From the NCBI GenBank assembly GCA_963922205.1, contig CAWUHX010000089.1, positions 806,001 through 870,000 on the forward strand: a DNA stretch of 64,000 bases. The letters are read 5' to 3'. This stretch comes from Romanomermis culicivorax (lineage: Eukaryota; Nematoda; Enoplea; Mermithida; Mermithidae). The notes under the pieces are model-generated. The model saw only the letters and a list, made by a program, of their open reading frames with translations, was not told where the DNA came from and searched no databases. Below are positions 34,339 through 45,702 of this stretch, piece by piece (positions within the stretch are counted from its first letter, which is position 1; each line of letters begins with the position of its first letter). Both the position numbers and the translations under genes were made by a program.

Positions 34339-35082
34339 ATAGCCGCAAAATTTTGGCCCAAAAATTTCTTTTTCGTACATATATTTTTACTTATTTCATA
34401 AAACACAAAACCCAAAAACACTAATAAAATCACAAAAAATCCAAAAAAATCAAAAAACAAAAAATCCAAAAACATTATTTTCGGTGCTGCTGGCCATCAA
34501 AAATTTCTTTTTTGACAAAACCGGTGCAAAAACGCAACCGTAAAAAATATTTTAAAACTTTTGGCCACATTTTTGCTCAAATTTTTTAGCGCATTTTAAA
34601 ATTTTGTGATATCCGTACATTCCCGCGTCGTCTTTTTGTATCGTAATATAATCTCCTATTTTAGTTTAATTTAGAAAAAATAGAGACGCGGGAAATCGAT
34701 TTGCATGCGGTTAGACCCACAGCCAACGAATTGACACAGCATGCAGACCGAGCGGCCGAGCCCGAAACCGGCCACATTCGGCACCGACGTTTACGTCGTA
34801 CTCCTTAGGGCAGGAGGTTATTCCATCAACGCCGAGGTCAAAATGGGCGTCACTTGCCAGCCATTGCGGCGAAGCCCTTGGTATTCGTTGTGTCCAACGA
34901 CCAGCACAGGAGTTCTATTAGGACAGACTGTGAAACGGGAGTCCGAGTGAGACAAACTGTTTATCAGGAGTCAGCCGGAATTGTAGATTTTTTCTTTTTT
35001 GATTAATTCCTTTTAATGCCGGGGTAACCCGGCCAAAAGTTTTTTTTCTACCTCCCGTAGGTCGGTTTCGACGCGCGAGGGA
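34339..35082. other. 3' untranslated part of the retrotransposon
   Basis: 744 bp between the accessory ORF and the 3' LTR. It is A-rich at first (repeated CAAAAAATCC), then more GC-rich. The last bases before the LTR, GCGCGAGGGA (35073-35082), are a weak polypurine-tract candidate for plus-strand priming. No ORF is convincing. Confidence 0.5.
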
Positions 35083-35698
35083 TGTTGGGCACCCTGTTGA
35101 TGCCAATTCGTGTGGGGAAATCGACATGCAAATCGACGACAGGGACGACCAGCGGCGCAGACATTTGCATAGAATGGAGCGCCAAAGAAAGAACGAAAGT
35201 GATAGTGAAAATCATTGTTCACTATATTCGAGTTTTTATTATATTTTTGGCTATATGTGCTGGCGTCCCTAAATACAATTTTCCCAGCAACTTGTTTTCT
35301 TATTGAGTTATTCACTGTGGTATACCCACATTCTTTTTGCATAATTCGTCGGACATATTGTTTAATATATTCGTTTGTTTATTTAGAGTATTCGCATCGA
35401 CGAAGGCGGAGGGCCAGAGGCCCAGGCCCCAGCTTACACCAAGTAAGTTTTGGGAAACCCCTTTCGGGTTATACCCAAGTAAGTCTATCCCTGAGGGGAT
35501 TCCTTGTCTCATCTAGGAGACTGCGGAGGTCTTTGGTAAGGCCCCCGTATTTGGAGCAAAGTTTATCTTTGTTGTTGTAGGTCTGGGGATAACCGGACTG
35601 TTGCACAGATCACCGAGGCTCAGCCAAGGTATCAGTTCTAACAGCTCAGTTCAGACCCAATCTTTTCTTACGCCTCTTAAGGAAAGACCTGCACAACA
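35083..35698 (+). repeat. 3' LTR of the Gypsy-type element
   Basis: 616 bp, matching the 5' LTR except at four sites (in the 5' copy A, G, G and G near 21086, 21375, 21470 and 21593). It is followed directly by TTTT, the target duplication, and then by the interrupted CCCC-word element. Confidence 0.93.
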
Positions 35699-36878
35699 TT
35701 TTGGGTTCTTTCCCCATTTGGGGAAAAAATTTTGGGGTTGAATATAGAAAGGATACATTCTAGCGGAACGTCAAAATTTCAAAGATTTCCTGTGCTTTGC
35801 GCTGCTTTGAACTTAATCATTACCCCATTATCAAGTTCAGGCGCGGCTTAGATGTCTACATTAACTTATAATTTGATCTCTGATATTTGTCATCATTTTG
35901 AACGCATATTTACATATACCTGTAATTGGGGAGGCATACCTGTAAGACCTCCGACCAGTTGGGGGGGGGGGTAAATCCGAAATTTTGGGGGGGGGGGTAG
36001 AAAAAAGTCGAAATTTTTCCCAAAAAAGGCCAAAAAACATACACTTTTTGGCAAATTTTTTTAATTTTTTCCAAACTGGGGGGGGGTTGGGAGGGAAATG
36101 ATTTTGGGTACTGGGTTGGCCATGTTGGCGGGGGTCCCCCTCCCAAAGTACAGGTATGTGGGGAGGGGGTTGGGGGAACCGCCCCCTCAACTTGGCCACC
36201 TTGTAACCCAGGCCCCAACCTCCCCCCAGACTTAAAAATTAGAAAAAATTGGCAAAAAAGTGCCTTTTTTGGGAAAATTTTCGACTTTTTTCGATCCTCC
36301 CCCCCCAACAGGTCGGACCTCTTACAAGTATGTATTTACATGTTTAAATTGATAATCATCAATATTTTGTTTTGATATTAAATAAAGACCCGCATTTTTT
36401 CCTTAACTCATTTTTTTGGAGAGATAAACATGTCAACTTTCCGAACTTTTTTAGCGATAGTTCCCTTCTTAACGTGAATTCAATTTAAAAGCTTCGTGGA
36501 AGTAGTTTCCAGAAATTTATACACTTCTTTCTTATAGCTTTTCAACCAAATTTATCATAGTTCACGGATCCATACCGGTTTTCAAATTCTTTCGTATGAT
36601 GAATTTCTAGAACGTATGATTTTTGAACAGAAAATTCGAATCTAATTCCTGAAATAAATGTTCAAAAAAATTCATTTTCTAGTGTTGTGGAATGTCAATG
36701 CCCAAACAATATTCGGGACACTTCGCGCTGGAAAGATTAACGTGTTTTTTGGGCTCTCACCTGTCATTATAGGGTCCTTCTAATGGAAAAATTTTTCTGC
36801 AATGCTTGTTAATTAGACTTCAAACTCGAAAATTTTAATTTTTTCTTCAATTTTCATGGATTAACGGCTTGAAAGCAC
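35699..36878. repeat. Right part of the CCCC-word element, itself interrupted
   Basis: Continuation of the element that starts at 20968: GGGTTCTTTCCCCATTTGGGG, GAATATAGAAAGGATACATT and later sequence parallel to 520-1080. It is interrupted by a G-run element at 35926-36335 and cut off by the next element at 36879 before its own right end. This gives a relative order of insertions. Confidence 0.6.
35926..36335. mobile_element. G-run element with 8-bp target duplication
   Basis: ATTTACAT flanks both sides of ATACCTGTAATTGGGG...CCCCCCAACAGGTCGGACCTCTTACAAGTATGT. The termini are inverted versions of (C)ATACCTGTAAGAGGTCCGACCAGTTGGGGG. Removing the insert leaves a sequence collinear with other copies of the host element. 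An 8-bp duplication is usual for hAT and P-type DNA transposons, so this is probably a non-autonomous hAT-like family (inference). No ORF. Confidence 0.7.
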
Positions 36879-37830
36879 TGTTTTTCCCCCGAAATTTTTT
36901 TCTATATTTCCCGAAGTCGTTTTTTCGCTTAAAAATGCTCATAGACGCTTTATTTAAGTGTTTTTGAGATTTGTTCTCAGAGCCGTTAATTCATTAAAAT
37001 GTTTTCAGAGCCATTAATTCATTAAAACTGAGGGAAAAATTGAAATTTTCGAGTAAGAACAAATTTTCCAGCAAACTATCGAAGAGATGACTTTGAATTA
37101 CATAAGAAATCGCCGGTTAAATCCTCTACGATGACAAGTGAGAGCACAAAAAAGAAATCTTTCCGGCGCCAAGCGCCGAAAATTTTTTGGGTATTGACAT
37201 TGTGCGACGCTGGAAAATCAATTTTCCGAACATTCATTTCAAGAATTAGATTCCAATTTTGTGTTCAAAGGTCGGAACTTCTAGAATTTTATTTGGAAAA
37301 TTTTAAAAGCAGTATAATTAATTTGTAAAGTCTCACGAACTTGACCCATAAGATGTGAGTAAGAAGAGTAGAAATTTCCAAAAACTACTTCCATGAAGCT
37401 TTTGAATTGATTTTACGTTAGGATAGGAAAGAAATAATCGCTCCAAAAAGCTCAGAGACTTGACGCATTGATCTTTCTTAAAAACTGTGTCAAGGAAAAA
37501 ATGCGAATCTTCATTGAATATCATGATAAAATACTGAAGATTACCAGTTAAAACATGAGATAATACGTTGAAGATGATGAACAATAGTAAAGATTAAAAA
37601 AAATAAGTGAAGGTAGACATGCTAAAAGCCGCCCCTGAGCTGGGAAATAAATAATAATGATTGTTAAAATAGGTTAAGGCCTTCTAAAATGCACCGAAAT
37701 GCATCGTTTCTGAATCCGATTCCAAAATCTTTCTTCCCCGAATGGGGAAAGAGCAGGGTTTTTTCCGCACGCCTTCATCCGTACCGTGCGGAAATGACCC
37801 AAATTTTTTTCCGCACACGAAAATTTTTTG
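36879..37830. mobile_element. CCCC-word element, reversed, followed by a CCGCAC-word end
   Basis: It begins CACTGTTTTTCCCCCGAAATTTTTTTCTATATTTCCCGAAGTCG and proceeds through the internal order of the 250-1238 element in reverse (CGCTTAAAAATGCTCATAGACGC, CCGGCGCCAAGCGCCG) to CCCCGAATGGGGAAAGAGCAGGG at about 37760. There a different end starts: GGGTTTTTTCCGCAC with partner GTGCGG, another word. Confidence 0.6.
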
Positions 37831-38880
37831 CATTCGAAGTTTAAATCATTTGAGAAATGTGTAAAATGAGCGAAAATTATAGATTGCTAAGAAAATAATG
37901 GAAAGTATCTGTTTTTCTAGCTCAAAAACATTATTTTAGATTGATTGAGCAAAATTAATAGTTGCTGCTGTCATTTCTTTGATTAGAGCTGAAGATTTAT
38001 AGATTTCAATTGATTCAATTTCTACATTTTGATATTCTAGAACGCTGGAAAATGAGCCTTTTCAATCTTTATGTCTAAAATGAAAGGTTTGCATTTTCAG
38101 TTGAAAATCGTGTAGTTTCCCAATGACAAAATTTGTGTTCACAAAGTTCAGAAAACTTCAAGTGAGAGAAAGAATTCATGAAGATCAATATTAAATCTCA
38201 ATTTTCAACAACATCCGAACCTATAGTCCGTTTTTTACAAAATGCTTCCAAATTGAAAAAATAACACGAATCAGTACTGTCGTATGAATCTTTAACATAG
38301 AGCTCTTGCTTCAAAATTTCTCACTCGAAAAATTTTAAAGATTAGGTCAGTATGCTCACAAATTTCTAGTCCCATATGATATAGTGTTTTTCAGAAAATC
38401 GTGAAAATCTGAAATACTATTTGCTTTCCACCTTTATTAGTTAGAAGCATTTCTAGAAAAAAGACTATAATACTGAAGATTACTAATTGATGAATGGGAT
38501 AAGAAACTTCAAATCATGAAAACCGTGCACACTTAACTTCTGATGCGTCACACCAGGAAATTTTTGAACAAGGAGCTACTGAAATGTTGGAAAATGTATT
38601 CTAGAGATAATTTGTAATACTTTCGGTTTAGATTTTTCCTAGAAAAATGATGGTATTAAATAAATGTGTGGAGAAATGTGGGAAAAATCAGCGAATTCGT
38701 ATGAAAATTTCAATTCACACTACAATGTGACGAGTTTTACTCACTCTAGCAGAGACATATAAGATTGATGAAAACAATCAGGGACAACCGAGAAATCAAA
38801 CTAAATTTCTTTTTGGATGTGCTTCAGCTTAATTGTAGTTAATATTATAAATTATTTTCATTGCTGGGGCGGAGCGCCGG
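37831..38880. other. Intergenic DNA with a dispersed repeat
   Basis: No gene is seen. The segment 38215-38470 has a diverged partner at 59085-59345 (shared ATGCTTCCAAAT, GTATGCTCACAAATTT, AAAATCGTGAAAATCTGAAATA and GCTTTCCAC blocks), so it is an old dispersed repeat. Confidence 0.5.
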
Positions 38881-39123
38881 AAAATGTGAGATTTTGACCA
38901 TCTAAATTGCACCAAAATGCACCTTTTCATCAATGCCAGCAGTAGAAAAGCCCAAAAAAATCCGCACTGTGCGGAAAAAACCCTGGGAAAGAGCCCAAAA
39001 TTTTCCCCTTTTTCCGAATTTTTTCCTCCTAAAAAGCACGATTTGGGAAAAAACAGTGCTCGAAAGATATCGGAATAGAAAACGCTCAAAAACACATATG
39101 CATAAAATGTTTATGAGCATTTT
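38870..39123. repeat. Word-element fragment carrying the solo LTR
   Basis: It starts with a GGGGCGGAGCGCCGG hairpin and continues TGCACCAAAATGCACCTTTTC. It has CCGCAC/GTGCGG words (CCGCACTGTGCGGAAAAAACCC, about 38962-38984) and CCCC words, then runs to TATGAGCATTTT, where the solo LTR is inserted. Confidence 0.5.
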
Positions 39124-39741
39124 TTTTGGGCACCCTGTTGATGGCAAGTCGCATGGGGAAATCGCCATGCAAATCGAACAAATGGACGACCAGCGGCGCA
39201 GACATTTTTGCATAGAAGTGGAGCACCACACAAAGACCGAAAATGATAGTGAAAATCATTCTTTCACTTTATTACGTTTTTATTATATTCTTGACATATT
39301 TTTGCTGGTGTCCATATAATATTTCCAAGCGCTTCCGTCTTTATTTTTCATATTATTCAACTGTGGTTTATCCACATTCTTTTATATTTCGTCGGATATA
39401 TTGTTTTACATATTCGTTTATTATTTAGATATTACCGGTCGAGGAAGGCAGAGGGCCAAAGGCCCAGGCACCAGCTTGCAGTCAGCAAGCATTGGAAAAC
39501 CCGCTAAGGGTTCTATCCAATTAAGTCTATCCCTGAGGGGATTTCTTGTCTCATCTAGGAGACTGGGGAGCTCTCTGGTGAGGCTCCGCATTTAGGTTTA
39601 AAGTAATCTTTGTTGTTGTAAGTCGGAGATAACGGACTGTTGCACTATCACCGAGGTTTAGCCAAGGGAGTAGTTCTAACAGGTCAGTTCAGACCCGAAG
39701 CCTCAATCTTTTCTTAAACCTCCTAAGAAAAGACCTGCACA
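39124..39741 (+). repeat. Solo LTR related to the 21-35 kb element
   Basis: About 618 bp align end to end with the LTRs at 21031 and 35083 (GGGCACCCTGTTGATG, GACCAGCGGCGCAGACATTT, TATCCCTGAGGGGAT, AGTTCAGACCC, AAGACCTGCAC). It is clearly more diverged, with many substitutions and indels and a changed 5' end (TTTT for TGTT). TTTT lies on both sides, as with the complete copy. There is no internal region, the usual result of LTR-LTR recombination. Confidence 0.85.
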
Positions 39742-40933
39742 TTTTGAAAGAATTTTTGGTTTTTCAATTTCTAAAACGTTGGGAAACGAACTTTCACAAC
39801 GTTAAGAAATAAATTAAAATCAAGCTGATAAAGTGTAAATTATTCCCCATTTCGGCGCGAAGCGCCGGAAAAAATTTTCGGGTTTTTGTATTCTAAAACG
39901 CTGGAAAATAAATCTCTCCAATAGATATTCGTGAACAGAAGTTCTAAAATCGCAATCTAGAACGATTGTCTTCAATTTCCACCTTCAATAAACGCAAAAG
40001 TTCAGATTAAAAACGTTTGAAAAATTCCAAGCATCGAGAGAAAAAATTGAGACAATTGATTAAAAATCTCTATTTTAGACGACATAATTGAGTGTTAACG
40101 ATTAGAAAATGAAACGAGCTAACTTGATTGATAGAAACTGTTGAGCATTAATTAGTAAGTCGAAGTAGATATGTTAACGGCCGCGCCTGATAGAAAATAC
40201 ATGATGAAAAAATAAAATAACGGTCGCGCCTGATAGAAAATAGATGATGAAAAAAATAGAAACAAAGAAAATAGATGAAAAATATATATCATTATACTCA
40301 TGACCGGGGCGAACTCGCCGGAAAATTTTGAGATTATGACCATTTTAAGTCCACCAAAACGCATCTTTTCGTTTTTGAATTCCCCAAAATTTTTTCCACA
40401 ATGAGAACGAACCATACCCTAAATTTTTTTCCTCAAAAGACCCCTGAGGAAAAAAACGGTGGTCGGACATCTTGCGAAACAATACTTTAGCCATCCCAAA
40501 ATTTTGTTTCCCATTTTGCGGACTAGCTGAGAAATCAGTTGACAGAGTAACAATCTGTGTGCACTGTGCAGCTAGCTAAAACCGTCACTACCGAGAAAAA
40601 AGCTACGTAGCGCGACGAAGAGGGCGAAATTTAAAGTTCATCATTGGTGACGAGGAAAAGCGTCATAAGAGTACCAGGCAAGCCGATGATCAATGCAGCA
40701 GCGTACGGCGACGAAAAAGACGACGTAAAAACCGGAAGAAAGTCTGTTAAAGTTTTGTGACGTTTGTGTCCTTATGAACTTTGAACCCTACAGACGACAT
40801 TGTTTTTTGTATATGTACAAACTTGACGATTGAACAATCATTTTGTCAAAATAATGCAACGACGCTTCGAAAGCTCTAACGCGCGTCACGTATACGAAAT
40901 TTTACTTAAAAAAAAACACGAAATACATACATT
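39742..40933. other. Word-element remnants and MARVEL gene 3' flank
   Basis: 39850-39870 has the CGGCGCGAAGCGCCGG hairpin. 40180-40240 has two tandem copies of about 49 bp (CCGCGCCTGATAGAAAATACATGATGAAAA). 40395-40460 is a CCTC-word end (CCCCTGAGGAAAAAAACGGTGG). From 40480 to 40930 the sequence is less repetitive and more GC-rich but has no open frame that I can support; it may include the 3' UTR of the MARVEL gene. Confidence 0.45.
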
Positions 40934-41938
40934 TCATGGAACCGGGTGATTCGGAGCTTGAGGCGTCGTCGCCGCTGGCATGCTCCTCAAAACGCCCGCC
41001 GACGATCCTCGAATGGACGTTGAACGCCAATTTTGGAATTTCAAGTAAGTTTCGTAGCCAAACAGCGCGGTGCAAACGAATGCGAAAAACTAAATAGAAG
41101 CTGAAAGATGTTATAAAAGGGCGAGTCCATGAATCCATCAAACCGGACAAAAATATTTTTCCGGGACTTAGAGAATCTTTGTACCAATCGATAGATCTTG
41201 TTGAGATCTATTCAAAAATATGTTTTAAAATTGTATATCTTCATTTTTGATGGAGTTAAAGATTCGTACAGTAAGCCATACCGATCCCGAGCCTGCTGAT
41301 CCTGAACAAAAATAGTAGCCGGCCAAGGCTGCCATACATGCGCCAGAAATGAAATAGAATAGAGTCCATAAAGCGTAAAACATTAATTCCTGGATAATGA
41401 AAACATATGCATATTACTGTATTGAGAAAATTTGACAGACACTTTTTCTTAGAAAACGAACAAATTTGGTACATCTTGTCGATATCTATTCAAAAGTCGT
41501 GTACCTCAATTTTTGACCGAGCTTAGAAATGGTGAAAATTTTTTTCTGTGACAGTCTTACGTATAAATTCCAATTAAATCTGGGGTAATCTTGGGGCACA
41601 CGCAACAATGCGAAAATCAATAAAATTATGCAAATGACAAAAGCTGAACAGCTAACAAAGGCAGTCCAGCTGGCGTTCGAATGATAACTGCAGCCCGAAA
41701 CTGCGCAGATGAACGTGATCAAAGAAAGCACCTGTGGTAAAAATAGTAGAATTCATTGTAGAATATATATGATAATACGCCATAATCTTACAATTGCTGC
41801 AATTTTCAAAATTCCTGGAACTTGAGTCAAATATTCCGTATTGATTTCCGGCTTTTCAAGGGTCATTCCGACGCTGGTCGTCGTCGTTGTCGTGGTGGTC
41901 ACTTTTGCTTCTTCTTGTTGTTGAACGTAGTCGCCCAT
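40934..41938 (-). CDS. MARVEL-type four-helix membrane protein
   Basis: Four exons, 41938-41792, 41731-41561, 41389-41282 and 41089-40934, give 193 residues; all introns are short, phase 0 and GT..AG. The N-terminus is cytosolic-looking with a run of eight threonines (TTTTTTTTSVG). Four hydrophobic segments follow: ILKIAAIVLSLITFICAVSG, WTAFVSCSAFVICIILLIFA, LMFYALWTLFYFISGACMAA and FFAFVCTALFGYETYLKF, with an ArgValProGlnAspTyrPro loop after the second. Segment spacing, the small loops and the aromatic end of helix 4 fit the MARVEL family (CMTM, plasmolipin, MAL), which works in membrane apposition and vesicle traffic. The subfamily is not resolved. The last exon is read from TTTTTCGCA after the acceptor CTATTTAG; the longer shadow frame there is wrong. 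Confidence 0.82.
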
Positions 41939-43139
41939 ATTTATTTATTTTTTGCTCTAGAGAAACTTCTCAGAAATCGATTCACAAATAACAGTGTGTA
42001 CTTTTAATAACAAAAGTGAAGTTTTCAGATATGAGAAAAATGTTTGGGCGATGAACTTTCTCGCAGATTGGTGCTATGGCGAAACTATGTAAAAACCTGC
42101 ATCGACTGGTTTTATAAAGAAAAACTTGCGCCAGAGAATGAATTGGTTTTCCTTGAGATGTGAAAGTCGAAATTTTGTAATAAAGTTTGTTTGCCGAATC
42201 GTCTAGAAAAAAGATAGAGACACCCTGCGTGTGTATCATTGTTTCATGTTCGAAATTTTCAGTCGGATTATAATCATGTAAAATGATTTGAAAATTGAAA
42301 AATTACTAAAATTTGTAGTAATCGGTTACACAAAGCTATTACTGTAACATTTTTCACTGTTTAAGATGAGCTGACTATGTTTTTGGCCGCATTCCAAAAG
42401 AAACATACTGCAAGTTCCAGGCACGAAAAATCAGCAAAAAAAGTTTCGATTTTGATTATATGCAAATTTAACACATAAAAATACTGAAAAAGACCAACAC
42501 CAATATAGAAAAACTGTTTCCCCCAAACGAGAATGTGTGACTACTATGGCACTTAGTCATAAACATGTTTTTATGATTTACTCCCGTACGAACGTAATTA
42601 TGAATGGCAGGCAAATGAGTCAGGTTTTTCTCAACACTACCAAATGTTTTCCAATCTGCAAAAACGCATATTTCTAGATTTCGAGTTTGCAAATGGGAAG
42701 GCGAAAGATGAAGCCGTAGCTTTTCTTGTACTACAGTAAACAAGAGAGTGCTGAGACTATCGTTCCTAACTTTATATTTTCTGTGACACTTCTACTTGTT
42801 CAATAAATTGGATTTTGCAGATAATTTTGCAGATTTTCGCGCCAGCATAAACCATTTTTCACGGAAATTTGAAATTTTTAAAATAAAGAATTCTAGTCAT
42901 AAAAAAGGAGCATGATTCATCTACGAGAAACCACACTGTGCGGTAACGATTGTTTTCGCCTTACTGCAAAAACTATAGCAGTAGGGTTCATGAAATCTTA
43001 TTATATTTCGACCAATTTTGCAGATCCAGAGTCTGTTCACGGAATTGGCTTGGAATTTTACTATAAGAACGAAAAAAAGGATGAACTTTTGTTTCTTGAT
43101 CATTATTCAAGGGCCAATAAAATTTTCAAATGTACTACA
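41939..43139. other. MARVEL gene upstream region, no other gene seen
   Basis: AT-rich, mostly low-copy-looking DNA between the MARVEL start and the LINE relic. A TACTGTAAC/TACAGTA-type motif recurs (42340, 42730, 43133), as elsewhere in non-coding parts of the window. No exon is supported. Confidence 0.4.
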
Positions 43140-44371
43140 GTATATTGAGGTAATCCTATCATGCGGATCAAATGTAGAAGAAAGACATTCAGTTCACACA
43201 ACAATGAAAAAGAGAAATGCAAAATTCCTTTGCCATCCATATAGGTCTTTCAAAAATTGTGATAGAATATTTCCATACATATTTTTGCGTGAAATTTTTT
43301 GCCGTAGGGTTAACCGTGTTGTCTGTGACCTCACTAGAGCAAGAAATGGATATGGGGCGCCTATCAAGGATAGAAACGGCAAGCTGCTCTTGATCAAAGA
43401 AGAGCAAGATCGAGCATTTTAAGGAAACACAGAATCAGCCTCCCCAAGAAATCACCTTCACCTTCGATCAAATCGACCCCACGAATGATCTGGCTTTGAG
43501 AATGGTCGACGTCACAACAGCAGAGACTATAATGGCGATACGACTCCTGAAGAATAACAAACTGCCCGGCATTGACATGGTGTCGGCAGAAATGCTCAAA
43601 CATGGTGACAGCGCCTTGCAGAGCAACTGACGGATCTTATCAACCTGTGTTGGTCAGCAGCAAAAGTTGCTAAGGATAAACTCCCAAAGAAAGGCAACCT
43701 GGCGGACTGCAATAACTGGAGAAGAATTACGCTTCTTTTGGTCCCTGGTAAAGTGTTAAGCATCATTCTATTCCGAAGGCTAAGGCAAACTGTGGACGAA
43801 AAGCTCCATAAAGAGCAGGCTGGCTTCCGCTGCGATGAGCAAATTTTTTCCCTGAAAACCATCATTGAGCAGAGCTTGGAATACCATCAATGGCTTTTCA
43901 TTAACTTCGTCGACTTCACTAAGGCATTTGATAGCGTTCAGTGGGACTCGCTTTGGGGTATAGCGAGGTCGTATGGCTTCCCTGACCCGGGCGTGAGACA
44001 GGGATGTATTTTTGCCCCTTCCTCTTGGTCATTGATTTTGTTATGTGGAAGGCTATGAATCGAGACAGATTCGGAATTCTGTGGCAAGAACCAAATTGCT
44101 TGACGGACCTTGATTTTGCCGATGACATCACACTCCTTGTTGCCGTGAAGAAAAGCATGCAAGACATAACAACAACTCTGGAACAAGAAGCGGCCAAGGT
44201 TGGACTCCGGATAAGTGAAAATAAAACAGAGATCATGAGAATCGGATATGATGCTGTAGCAAGGGACTCTGTAATGATTGGCCAACAGCGAATTGAGGAG
44301 GTTGATAGATTCAGCTATTTGAGCAGCATTTTGGCGAATGGTCGCGACGTTGACCATTGATGATGTAGCCA

Positions 44372-45702
44372 GCGTTGCCAGATCAAATTTTTAAGGAATG
44401 CCAGATTTTTTAGAAAAGTGTGCCAGAAAAATGTCAGATCGATTTCATATAATGCCAGAATAATGCCAGATTTTCAGTGCTAAACATAACGAGACAAAAA
44501 CTCTTTCTGAACGTAAAAATCACGAAATTGATGTCACAATACAAAATTTATTCAATAATTTGCACATAACAGAAGCTCTAAATGTTTAAATGTCAACAAG
44601 ATTCATAAAATCAACTTCAGAGCAACAATTACTATAGCCACTGTTTTTCCCCAAACCGTGCTTTCTGGGGAAAAAATTTGGAAAAGGGGAAAAAATTTTG
44701 GACTCTCCTCATTTGGGGAACAAAATTTTGGGGATTGGATACAGAAGAGACGCATTTTGGGGCCTTTTAGAAAAAAATCATCATTATGTATAATCTAGCC
44801 CAGGCGCGGCTTTTAGCGTCTCTACCTTCACTTATCACTTAATTTAAAATAGTTTTCATCATCTTAAATGATGTATTATCTCATGTTTTAATTGACAACC
44901 TTCAATATTTTATCATGATATTAAATGAAGATCCACATTTTTTCCTTGACACAGTTTTTGAGAAAGATCAATACGTCGAGTCTCTGAGCTGTTTGAAGCG
45001 ATTATTTCTTTCCTAACGTAAAATCAATTCAAAAGCTTCATGGGAGCACTTTTCGGAAGTTGCTGCTCTTCTTACTTGTATCTTTTTGGCCAAGTTCATG
45101 GTAGTTACCAAATAAATTAAGTACTGGTTTAAAAATTTTTCAGATAATAAAATTATAGAAATTACGAATTTTGAACAGAAAATTTGAATTTAATTCTCGA
45201 GATATGTTCCGAAAATTGATTTTCCAGCGCTCCAGAATGTCAATAGCCAAATAAATTATCAAAAAAATATCTTTTGAAATCTCACTTATCATCATTAACC
45301 GTCAATTTAATATCTAACGCAAAGTCATAATGCTCTCGGATAGTTTTCTGGAAAATTTGTTCCACAATGCTTATAAATGAGATTTCAAACTTGTAAATTT
45401 CAATTTTTGTTCCTCAATTTTAATGAATCAATGGCTATAAAAAGACCATAACGTTTGAAAAAGCTCAAAAACACTCAAATAAAGCGTCTATGAGCATTTT
45501 TGACTGAAGAAACGTCCAGATGAAAATAGAGAAATAAATTTTTGATCCCTTTCATCATTTGGCGAAAAGGCACCGGGGAAAAAAATAGTGACTTTGGCCG
45601 GTTAGAAACTTCATTTTCAAATAATGCCAGAATTATGCCAAAAGTCAGAACATTATGGTAGATTAGAACAATGCCAGATCATTACAAACAGTGCCAGATG
45701 AC
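44372..45702. mobile_element. Insertion with direct TGCCAGA repeats
   Basis: It interrupts the LINE. Both ends carry several direct copies of (A)ATGCCAGA: five or six in 44380-44475 and three or four in 45620-45700. They are in the same orientation at both ends, so they are not terminal inverted repeats. The middle is occupied by the element at 44639-45590. Type not recognised; without that inner insert it would be about 380 bp. Confidence 0.5.
44639..45590. mobile_element. CCCC-word element nested in the TGCCAGA insertion
   Basis: It begins CACTGTTTTTCCCC and ends GGGGAAAAAAATAGTG, and is 952 bp long. It is collinear with the 250-1238 copy (GGGGAAAAAATTTGGAAAAGGGG, GCGTCTATGAGCATTTTTGAC), but the GGCGC hairpin is deleted. 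This makes a three-level nest: LINE, TGCCAGA insertion, word element. Confidence 0.75.

Noticed and set aside
40480..40900. GC-richer stretch after the MARVEL gene as another gene
   Set aside because: No frame stays open and no splice pattern gives a recognisable product.
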